From: Halichondria panicea
Taxonomy: Eukaryota; Porifera; Demospongiae; Suberitida; Halichondriidae
Direction of reading: 5' to 3'
Assembly: GCF_963675165.1 (NCBI RefSeq)
Contig: NC_087385.1
Span: 1,426,501-1,490,500, forward strand
Length of the DNA stretch: 64,000 nucleotides
Every line of letters begins with the position of its first letter. Position 1 is the stretch's first letter. The position numbers were made by a program, and so were the translations under genes. Shown here in pieces: positions 11,785-22,291 of the stretch. The notes under the pieces are model-generated. The model made no database searches. It had not been told where the DNA came from and was given only the letters and a program-made list of their open reading frames with translations.

Positions 11785-13196
11785 TCATGTGACTGGACGT
11801 GGCTGCCAGGTCTTCTCTCCACTCCGCATCCAGGCCTCAATCTCTCCCACTGTACGAGGGACACACGTCAGGAGCTCCACCCCTGTCGCCGTGACAACAA
11901 TGTCATCCTCAATACGAACCTGTACAGAGAGATAATTATGACCGTAAATATAATGCATCCAGGCACTGCTCAGAATAGGGTAATATGTATCACTGCATGC
12001 TATTGATGTCATGTGACGTACGCCTCCTGATCGCCTGAACCTGGTGAGCATGTCCCTGTTGATGAAGCAGTTCTGAGCAGGGTCCAGCAAGGCCTTGTTC
12101 ACCAACTGCAGTAAACACAGACTTGTGTAACATCCTCATGTACAGGTTACGTATAAAAATCAATTGCAGTGTGGGTGCTGAATACAATGAAAGCACCGCG
12201 GGTGCTGATGCCTCGGTAGAGATGCCAAAGCTACATAACATAAAGCTACTAATAGCTACACATGATGAAAATTTTTTCATCACTTAATTTGCTGCATGCA
12301 AGTGGGTAAGGATCGACCATGATTGTTGTTAAAAACGATCGATGCCAAAGTTCAAGTCTAAAACTGATTAATGGCTGCCATCAGCAGAGCCTTGCATATA
12401 CACATCACATTCTGTAGTACTACGGTATTGCACTAGGTATGTGTTGCTGTCTAATTGAGGCTCACATGTTCGATGAAGTAGACGCCTGGTTCAATGGTGA
12501 GGCACATTCCCTCTTGTAGCACACGCGCTGTTCTCAGTGACTTGAGCCCTGGGGCACCACTCCTCTCAACACCACCCTGCAGTCAAATAGCACGTTGATT
12601 ACCTAATTATGTACAATACCGTAGTACTACAGAATGTGATATGTATATTCAAGTCTATGTATTTAGAAAGCACGATATTCACAGACAGTAGGATTACTTT
12701 AAGCCTACATGTATATATCCGCTATACGATATGTGTAATGTGATTGTGATGCTAGTCTTTTATTTGTATACAGGACATGCTATTAAAAAGTTTCCTCCTA
12801 AACACGAGTTAGTTTTTGTCCAGTTGTTTAGTATCCCGTAATTCGCTATTTGGACTGAAGGTCTAGGAAAATACATGTACACTTAGTGAAATTCTCCAGC
12901 AATACATTTATACCTGCATGGAGACAGGATCATAATTAGAGGGGCTACCTCCTCCTATCCCCACTGTAGGATTACCCATATCTAGACACTCCCACTCACG
13001 CTTGGATATCCTCCGACATCGTGTACGTCACAGCCCATGAAATGTCCGAGGCCGTGGGGCATGAACACGGCACCCATGTGAACCTTCATCATATCGTCCA
13101 CCTCTCCCTGGAGAAGCCCCGCCCTCTTGAGCTCCTCTAGTGTCACCCTCTCTGCCAACTGATGCATCTCCACCCAACTCACTCCTGTGTATCAGT

Positions 13197-13252
<56 letters not shown>

Positions 13253-15457
13253 GCGTGTGGGGAGGGGGGGGGTAACGATTGATAGTTGCAAAGCACAGTG
13301 AAATCGAATACAAAAACAGCCAGATACTTCAGTCAGTAAGTAGTTGTATAGAAAACTGTACAATTTTTTGAGCAAAAATGAAACTGCAGCTAGGCTACCA
13401 CTTTTGAAATACAAACTGTAAAGACTCCCTGCAGACCACACCCCCACCTGGCTTGACAACGTCCATGACAGCCCTGTTAGCTTTGAGAACAATATTGTAG
13501 ATCATCTTCTGGTCCTCAGTGAACCGGCCGTTGACAGGGAATGAACAGGTGATGTCACTGGCATAGCAACAGTACTCAGCACCCATGTCAAACAGACTAG
13601 AGGGAAAATGGAAAATATAAAGTCTACATCGACTACTATAACCTGCTGGCCGCGTAATTATGGCTTATAACCAACCAATGCCGAGGGTGCATGGCCTCGG
13701 GTTAGATGAAGCTTGCCTATATTGGGCAGACCAACACAGTGGGTTTATTAAAGAGGTTGCCTACAGAAACACACGGTGTGCTATGGGGCCTATAACCTGG
13801 AGGGTGACCTGTTTTTACATTAAGGGACTGTACAAATCGTTTGATCAAGTCATCAATGGAAGTATTTATGCACACCAAAACTCTTACATGTAGCTTAGCT
13901 TAGCTTACTCCACTCACCACATGTCTCCTTCCTCGATGGTTTTAGCGTTTGGTTCTCCAGCGTGGCCGTAATGGAGGGTGGCACTGTTGTGACCACTGGG
14001 GGGGGGGGGTGTGTGGGGAGTGAAGAATTGAAGATCAGCACAGTTTTGACAAGCACAAATACACAAATCGGGGAAGTAAATTAAAAAATAAGGATTTTCA
14101 GCACATTGCAACTTCGCATTATCTGTTGAAACAGCTACACTCTAAGTATAACACACACTGGACACACACATCAAGAGTTAGCAAAGTATCCCTCCTCACT
14201 ACCCTCTTGTATATAGAGACTCTGTACAGCAAAGCAACTGATCCCTACACAGTCCCCCCACTCCCTCTTAGACTCACCTCCCACAGATGCAAGTGTAGGA
14301 GATGTGCCTCATCCCGCCGTGGGTGTAGCAGTAATGCCTGAACAGACTCTCCATCTGATATTCCTTCATCCCCGGACGAACGGCTCTCATGACCTCGCAG
14401 TGGGCTGCACTGCTCACCTGGTTAGTGTAGCGGAGCACCGTCACCTCCAGGGGGGTCTTGATCACTCGACTGGGGGGGGGGGCAGGGGGTACATGTCAAT
14501 AAAAGGAGTTGTATTATGTAGAGCAACATAGACCTCACCTCATGGTATGTACGATATGTACATGTAGAACTGATACCAAGAAGTACGGATTCAAGGAAAA
14601 TGTGTACAGAATTGAAAATAAGCAAACCAGAAACTAAAAGCGCTTCGAGACAATTAAAAGACAAATTGACAAGATGAACTTCATGAGACTGTGTACCAAA
14701 ATGTATTGAGCAGACTCACCACTCCATGATGATCGGGTGAAGGATCTTGTTGTTGATGATGGACTGGAAGCTGTGGGAGGGGTCAAATGTCATTAACCTG
14801 TGTCATCCATGTATTGTATGTAACTTACTTCCCAATGCCGTCAAAGCACGCCTCCTGACAAAACTTGCCACTGTCTGTATTCATCCCCATCTACAAAATT
14901 ATAATTACCGTCACTTTCATGTTACATTAGAGTTATCAATCTCTTGCTTACCAGAGTGAGAAGAATTGATGGATTCATTTTTTGGATCACCTCAACAATC
15001 TATATGAAATCAGCACATACTATGAAATATATAGAACACAGTGTGTGTGCATGTATAGACCATAGTGCAGGTTTGATACTGTTCTTGAGAGCAACATGTA
15101 TTTAAAACACATTCATTACGTTGTTTATTTTGCAGAATTAGTATCAGTGATCAATGAATCACTGGCTTGGTGCAAAACTACCCAATACTACCAGTACACT
15201 CACCTCATCAATGTAGCGCACAGAGTCGACATTGTACTTGTTCTTGAAGTGCTCACAAGAGTAGATCCTGTAATTCACAATCATGTATTATGACTTATAC
15301 TGCTTCCCACTTTCTGTACTCACTGTCCCATCCAGATGCCATAGTCCTCAGGCAGTCTTGGAATGAAGACAATGGTCTGTCCCGAGTCCACTTCCATAAT
15401 CCCCAGACAGTCAGGTTCCGATACCCCAAACAGCCAGTGGAAGTACGACTCCTACAA

Positions 15458-15513
<56 letters not shown>

Positions 15514-17061
15514 GGAGGGGTTGAAACAAAAAAAATAAATTGTGAAGAACTGCCTTATCTGACCAGAGAAGAGGGTGCCTGCCACCTCTCCTATTTCCAT
15601 AATGCACTTACATTTATTAAATTGTTTATGAGACATGAGTGGCTGCAGGAATAACTACTATAAGTTATAATTATTTGTATTTATGCTTCTAATAATATGT
15701 AATTTACTATGTAGTTTACCTCAGTTCTTGTAATCTAGTCTTTTTACTTGAATTGTGTTTTTTTACTGGTTTTTAATACTCTCAGAGGAGGGAGGGGGGA
15801 GGGGGGTTTGGGTAATTATGTAGATGTAGTAATTGATAAGGATTTTACTTTCTGTGTCTTTCTTTAGAGGCTAAGAAAAATGCTGCCAACGCCTTCGGTT
15901 CTTTAAATTATTAAACACACCAATGGTTAGAAATATAGTATAGATTATGTCATAATTAGCTATCTACATGTATGTCCATATCCACTGGGGGTGGCCATGC
16001 TGATCTGCTAAATTTGGAATCTGTGCTTAATTTAATTAAAGTATGCACAATTAAGGTAGGTTAACAATAGAAAGGCAAACACCACAAGGCAGAGAACAGA
16101 CAGAAACAGAAAAGCACACAGATGCTCGGCCTGGAGAGCCGAGAATGATGGGTTAAAGAGTCTTTAACGGTGCACCAACTCTCCCCATTCATCTGTTGCA
16201 TTCAGTCACATAATTATTATACACAACTACACTCAATAGTACATTGGGGCCATGCTGAATAATTATTGTAAAGCTGTAAATCAAGCTGACATGAATTATA
16301 AAGACTTATCTTCTAACTTGGACTTGATATTGGTTGCTGTGATATTTCTAGTTGGCTTTTAAAAGAAAAACTTCTGAGGGGGGCTTATAGGTATAAAGTA
16401 CAACACTGTATTGTATGGCCAGGTTTTGTGGTACATGTAGTTGATGGGGTTGGGGCAATGTGGGTTCTTTTATGTTGTTAAGCTGAAGCAGCACAAAACA
16501 AACACTAACCTCAAATTTTGGTTCTTAGAATTAGCAACAGGCATTAAATAGATAGTAGTGTGTGTGTGTGTGTGTGTGTGTGAATAAGACTCTATGTCAT
16601 CATTATCATCAACAAGTACACTCTAAGGATGCCGAGTGTAGCATTGTACATTCACTGCCTACTCTGACTCATGTAACTACATGTACCTATCACGTTTTCA
16701 CAAGAAATTAGGTCAATAAATCAATGTTCCGTACAAAATCTCGTGCAATGAACACACACACACAGTCATACACTCATGCTGCACCTGTCGAAAGATCTCC
16801 TCTGTATCGGAGCAGTATCGTGTCTTGCTCTCCCCTCCCTGGAGCACCACCACTGCCCCACCCCCTGACACACCCTCACTCCCTCGCAGTTTCTCACACA
16901 GACGAACACGGTTGGTGGAAAACAGCTCCATGGGAACAGACAACGTGTGGTCACCCAGAGAGAAGTTAGCACTGCATGGAAAGTTGTGCATAACTGATAT
17001 GACGCAGAATGGTGTAAGCTTACAGTGCTATGTATGTTGCTTACCCTGTTCCCTCTGCCAT
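11785..17061 (-). CDS. PEPD: Xaa-Pro dipeptidase (prolidase)
   Basis: Fourteen exons join in phase to 496 aa (human 493): 17061-17045, 16971-16785, 15451-15324, 15267-15204, 14999-14952, 14890-14829, 14770-14720, 14469-14278, 13995-13918, 13596-13448, 13184-13000, 12576-12466, 12105-12022 and 11919-11785. The first coding exon is only 17 bp (MAEGT plus two bases). The N-terminal creatinase-type domain includes [17 protein letters not shown]. The pita-bread domain has all five metal ligands: D279 and D290 (in [15 protein letters not shown]), His in [10 protein letters not shown], Glu in TIEPGVYF and Glu in VRIEDDIVV. The enzyme is a cytosolic Mn-dependent peptidase that releases C-terminal Pro or hydroxyPro from dipeptides. 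Its start is divergent from the Kelch-kinase gene and its end converges on NOB1. Confidence 0.96.
12196..12385. repeat. Interspersed repeat (copy of the 2054/3369 sequences)
   Basis: It contains 'accgcgggtgctgatgcctc' and 'gaccatgattgttgttaaaa' blocks that are each found again at 2054 and 3369. It lies in intron 12 of PEPD (12106-12465). The class is unknown, and no terminal repeats are evident. Confidence 0.5.
13199..13255. repeat. TG/CA microsatellite at a PEPD splice acceptor
   Basis: An almost pure (TG)n run lies in the PEPD intron. Read on the minus strand it is (CA)n, ending about 15 bases before the acceptor of exon 11 (exon edge 13184). A similar run at 15460-15511 lies beside the acceptor of PEPD exon 3 (edge 15451). 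Confidence 0.9.
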
Positions 17062-17386
17062 CTTGTAGAGCTAGAGCACACAATGGTACTAGAGCAGAGT
17101 GGTGAATAGGTAAAGATCGTGTTAGGTCCCCAACTTTCACGAGACTAGGCCAGTGGTAGCCTCGATCCCAGGCCGCACTTCATCCAAGGCCTGTTGAAGG
17201 AGCCAGGTTGGTACATGGCCACTCGATCACAGGTACTAGGAGGTGGGGCTGTTGCTGTGTTGAGTGGACATGAGAGTGTGTTTCAGTTTGCTATTGTGAG
17301 TGTCACTGTATTCATATATATGTGAAGCTAACCTATGTAAGTATGTTACTACTGATGCTCAAATCTCACCCCTACAGGCCTAGACA
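17062..17386. promoter_or_regulatory. Short divergent promoter region, PEPD / Kelch-kinase
   Basis: The two start codons face away from each other and are only 325 bp apart, so both promoters must be in or very near this stretch. A possible non-coding 5' exon of the Kelch-kinase gene may end here: 'ccctacag' at about 17371-17378 looks like an acceptor just upstream of its ATG. Around 17158-17210 lies a fragment of the repeat that starts TAGCCTCGATCCCAGGCC. No TATA box is obvious. Confidence 0.45.
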
Positions 17387-20300
17387 ATGCAAGCTCTTCG
17401 CTCCATATTTAGTCTAGCACCAGCTGAACAACAAACCGGAACAAATGCTCCTGTTGAACCACCACCTTGTTTTCTACCATTCTACGCTGAATCTGATGGA
17501 CGCCATTACTATTGGAGGGGATTTGGTGCAGAGCTGGGCACTAACATGATTGCTGTGTATGACTCAGGAACTGAGCTGTGGAGCTTCTTGCCCACCACTG
17601 GACCTCTACCCCCTGGAGAGTGGGATGGTCGCTCTGTTTGTGTAGGTCGTTACCTGTACGCCTTTGGTGGTTGTGATGGGTCTTCTTACGTCAATGACAC
17701 GTACAAGCTTAATCTTGACACTCTCCAGTGGACCAAAGTTCAATCCACTGGTAGTCAGCCTATTAAAAAGATTGACTGTGGACTTGTCAGCGTGGATGAG
17801 AGAACTCTGTGCTGCTTTGGAGGACTCGGTATTGGCCCCACACAACCAGGATCAACATTCACCAGGGACACACAATACACTGATGGAAGTGGATGGACAA
17901 ATGAGTTCCATCTCTTTGATGTGCAAAATGGTAAGTGTCATCACTAAGACTACTATAGCCTCCTTCGCAGGCCTTGGATTGAAGAGAAGGCCTGCTACTT
18001 GCGCATGTGCAAAATTATTAGAGTCTGAATATACAGACAAAAAATACAAATTCGGTAAAAGTCATACAGTATGTTTATGTTCTTTGTTGTTGTTGTCCCC
18101 AAAATTATTTGGAACAACCCTACAATGGTACCATCAACAATAGTTTTGGCCATGCTCAGTTGCTCAACCCAAAAACCACTTCCAGGTGTCTGGTCGTCAC
18201 GTGAGCTCAAAGGAGAGAGACCTCCTCCCTGTGATAGCTTCACGTTCACCAAGTTGGACCAGCACAGGGCAGTCCTCTTTGGAGGGAGACAACCAAACCA
18301 TAGGGTTAATGATGTCTATGTGTTTGACTTCAGGAACATGGTGAGTTGATGACATTAGTCACTAATATATACCACCTGTATGTGTGTATGCCTAAAATAT
18401 TATTTGGCGAGACTATACATACATTTGCTGTACATGTTTACCACATAATATGACAGTGTATATTCACTGTGTGTAGGAGGTCACTAAGGTGAAGCCAATA
18501 CAGGGAGAGCCATGGCCAGTGGGGAGGTCATCCCATGCTGCCTGCTGTCTCAACTATGGCCAGGACCACCCTCAACTACTGGTGTATGGAGGAGTAGATA
18601 ACGACGTCAAAGCACTGCGGGACATGTGGATACTTAATGTTGACATTGGCAAGTGGACAGAGGTGATCTTTAGCCAGTTACTCCAGCTGTTGTTGTAGAT
18701 TATAGCAGGAGCAGGTTACAGAAGGGAGCGTCTTACGTTAGGAATTGCATCTCGTAAGTTTGTAAAGCATGACCTTATGCAAAACCGCTAAGTGGGTAAT
18801 AATCATCTGTGGGCAAGTGCTAATTGAGCTGACGGTGCACTTTTACCAGCACATTGGTCAATAAAAGTGAAAAGCTACAGCTAGCTAGCTAGCTAGCTAT
18901 AGGCCTGGTAGTAAGCTCTCTCTTCTAAGAGCCCAAGTAAGATTCCCTACTGCAAAAACAAAACGCCTGTAGTATGTGTTAGTCTAAGTCTAGCAAACTT
19001 TCTCTTTACAAGTGACTGGATATGCTCTTATTTCAGTACCTCACCAATGGCAGTCTTTTCCATGATGTATACCAACATCCATCAAAGACCTAGCTATTCG
19101 TTTTAGCGCTCAACCTAGCTCTCCTGCTGCTGCATACAAAATCTGTTCATAATGATTTCACAGGCTGACCGCGGTCTGTAATTTATGTACACAGTACTTA
19201 AACACTTTTATTGTAAGGCAATGCGGCGTTTAGGAAAACACACGAGATGTGATTCCCATACCTATATGTAGAGTTAGACTTCTGTAATCTGCTCCTGATT
19301 ATAGATACCTCTCACTTTGCAAATATGTTTCACTCGTACGTATGTGAACACATAGATTATTGTACGCATCATTATGATAAATCTTTTTTTCCAACTTTAG
19401 GTGACACCTCTTGGGTCAGTGAAACCACGTGTTTTCCACTCCACCACTGCCACCAGTCTGGGACCAGGACTCACTGAGTTCCTTATTTTTGGAGGCCGTC
19501 GGAACTGGCTGGGTGATAATATTACAGAGACAACCATACTAAGATTCGGTAAGGAACTAGAAGAGTAGCGTATATAGAAACTGGATTAATAGCGCTTATA
19601 CTCGACTATAAGCGTATCTTTATTTTAAGCGCATTGTACTCAAATTAAACCAATTATGCAAAGGATATTATTAGTAGAATCAATTCAGCTAATCTATGAG
19701 CTAGCTAGCCTCGAATCCAGGCCGATTAAAATACGGCCTGGTATCTATTGCATGGGTGATAGTGCACATGCGCAAACTGAGTCTCCCAGTATTTGGGGGA
19801 TTTGTTTACGTTAGTAAACCTTTGCCGTAAACTAGTTCATTTGCTAGTTTTTTCCGTATTAATTTAACAAAGACCTTGTCTCCTGTGAAGCTGTGGCTTG
19901 TGCCCTCTATTGCGTTGTCGAGAAGGCTTGCACACTAGTCTGAAGCCAGAATAGGGTCTCATCTACCTCTACGATGGTCGTATATCACAGTTGGAAGCAC
20001 AGCAGAAACCAAATTCAAACATCCCGACCATACGACCATTATAGAGGTAGATGAGAGCCTCTTCTGGCTTCAGACTTAGTGTGCAAGCCTTCTGGCAACA
20101 CAATAGAGGGCCACTGCTAGCTAGCTGAGCTTCACCATAGGTGTAGATGGTATACATGGGCGTAGACGGGCCACTTAATCGGCCTGGATACTCGAGGCTA
20201 TGAGGTATAGCTAGCTTGTATACAGTGCATGCATGGTAGCTATATATAGCTGGTGATATCCATCTGGAAGTATGGCATGCCGTTACCTTGTTTGATCATG

Positions 20301-21794
20301 CTGAGAGAATGTAAGAGGTTGACTTGGACTCTTTTGTTCCAGTTCCTGGTCAATATGAACGTTTTTGAACGAGCTGTGTCATAATAGTATGATACATATC
20401 CAGTTAGGGTTGCCTGCCTGCCTTGCTTACTCACTTAGCTAGCTTACGAGTCAGCTCTCATCACAGAGTCACTGGGTGGGGCTCGAAAATGACTGCATTA
20501 TAGACACATTCTCGAATATAAGCATATAGAGATTGACCCCATGAGCGCATGTGCTAATTAATAATCTAGTTTCTACCGTATGTTAAGCAGTAATAAATGT
20601 GGCAAAGATAGTGTATATGTATGCTGTTATGATTTTGTTAATCCCCCTGCAGAGTTAACTGGACACGTACACTCAGTATCTGGTACTGGACCCTCGGCTG
20701 AGAAATGGGCTCTCGTAGATGTGGCCCACAACGACACTAGAGGCTCCAACCAACAACTGAGTGACAAGAGGATAAAGATCAGACAAGCAACTGCTCGTGC
20801 CTCATCAGTCAGTGAAACCAGCGACCACTCCTCCCAAGACCAGGTGAGGGCTCTTGAACAACAGCTACGAGCAGCAGAGCAGAGAGAGCAGGACACCCAA
20901 CGTTGCTGTGAACAACTGTTACAAGAGAAGGATCGGGAAATGGCTGCTCAAGGTCGAGAATTGACAGCTCTCAGGAGGGAGTTAGAAGGCAAGACGAAAG
21001 AGTTGGCAGCACACAGCACAGAGGTGTGGAGGATTCCGTCAATCAGAGTGAACATGATGAGAACGATTGGCACTGGAGGATGGGGGGAGGTGCTGGAAGG
21101 AACAGTGAGGGTGGCCGTCAAGCGACTTTTTGCTGCCATTGTCAACCCACGCAATCTGGAGAAATTCCAGAGAGAAATGATGCTCTTGGCTGAAGTACGA
21201 CACCCCAACCTGGTGCAGTTCATTGGGGCAGTGTTTGACCAATCCCCTCCTCTCATCATCACCGAGCTTCTGGACATGAATCTCCAACAAGCGTACGAGA
21301 CGAATCAACTGGTACCAGGAAACCATATATCGATTTTCGTGGACATTGTCCTAGCACTGGACTACCTGCATCAGCGCTACGATCCCATCATCCACCGTGA
21401 TGTGAGTGCTCCCAACGTCCTCCTCCAGCGAATGCCCAACCACCAGTGGAAGGGGAAGGTCTCTGACCTCGGCTCAGCCAACTTCCTGCAGCATGCTCAT
21501 ACGATGGGAGAGGGGGCTATAATCTACTCCCCTCCTGAAGTCATCCCTCAACCATTTGCACGACCTCCTCCACAAACGGTTAAGATTGACGTGTACAGCT
21601 ACGGCATTGTGTTGGCTGAAGTGACTGCTAGTCGATTTCCGAGTCAAGAAAATTTCCCTGAGATGTTTGAGCGAATTAAGAGAGAGCGCCCTGCAGTGTA
21701 CGAACTAATTGTCCGCTGCACTAAGAGAGACCCCAGTGATCGACCCAGTATGGCTGAGGTGCTCGTGGAACTGAACAAAATAGCACCTTTTTAA
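17387..21794 (+). CDS. Kelch-repeat / coiled-coil / protein kinase fusion
   Basis: Five exons, 17387-17930, 18186-18340, 18477-18662, 19401-19548 and 20653-21794, join in phase to 724 aa. Residues 1-345 carry about five Kelch blades with repeated hydrophobic-GG motifs (YLYAFGGCDG, LCCFGGLG, AVLFGGRQ, LLVYGGVD, FLIFGGRR), each followed by a W or F and a Lys/Val strand. Residues 406-466 are a Glu/Gln/Arg-rich coiled coil. Residues 480-724 are a protein kinase: GTGGWGEV loop, VAVK lysine (near 500), HRDVSAPN catalytic loop (near 591), DLG instead of DFG (near 615), SPPE in place of APE, and a final Arg-containing DRPSM. The loop with Ser instead of Lys after HRD resembles tyrosine-kinase-like families. 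Substrates are unknown. AATAAA lies at 21850-21855. I see no signal peptide or membrane segment. Confidence 0.88.
19706..20200. mobile_element. Foldback element with hAT-like TAGCCTCGA termini
   Basis: The outer ends are TAGCCTCGAATCCAGGCCG and the complement of TAGCCTCGAGTATCCAGGCC. Inside them, 19898-19980 and about 20032-20112 form a second, nearly perfect inverted repeat of roughly 80 bp per arm (for example 'cttgcacacta' facing 'tagtgtgcaag', and 'tctcatctacctcta' facing 'tagaggtagatgaga'). It lies in intron 4 of the Kelch-kinase gene. No convincing 8-bp duplication is visible for this copy. No protein is encoded. Confidence 0.7.
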
Positions 21795-22291
21795 TTTACT
21801 ATAATTATATATATAATCAGTAAAAATTATACATGTACATGATGTAAAGAATAAATATCATGTACTCTTTTTTTGCGATTCTACGAGTTAATTGCATTTC
21901 AATCGTTGTATAATTATAATTATGGTACATGTTTATCCTGCATGGTTTACGTGTGCTTCCTATTATAATGCAATGCATGTGTTATTGACATCTATAGTGC
22001 TGTGAAAAACTCTTAATTGATTAGCTACACTCTTATTAGTTTGCACTTCCTATACATGTACATGTATATAGTTGTTTGGACTCCAAAGGCCATAATTATG
22101 GCCTACTGCAAACAGCAGGACTGCTTTAGCACATGATGAATTACAGGACTCAACCATTAACCCCTTTACTATAATAGAATCTGTGTAGCTATATACACTT
22201 GATCGAATCTATTGGATGAAATTGCAAAAAACAATAAGAAGAAAGACAAAAATTAATGTGAAAGATATAAATTAGAAGCCAAACAGACTGA
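21795..22291. other. Convergent intergenic spacer
   Basis: This holds the 3' ends of the Kelch-kinase gene (AATAAA at 21850-21855) and of NEK11. It is AT-rich. I see no gene, RNA or repeat in it. Confidence 0.6.

Noticed and set aside
13660..13893. Plus-strand frame of 77 codons in a PEPD intron
   Set aside because: There is no family resemblance, no splice partners, and it sits between two well-supported PEPD exons on the other strand.
20627..21326. Several minus-strand frames opposite the kinase exon
   Set aside because: They overlap a long exon with clear kinase motifs on the plus strand, contain no recognisable domain and have no supporting splice pattern.
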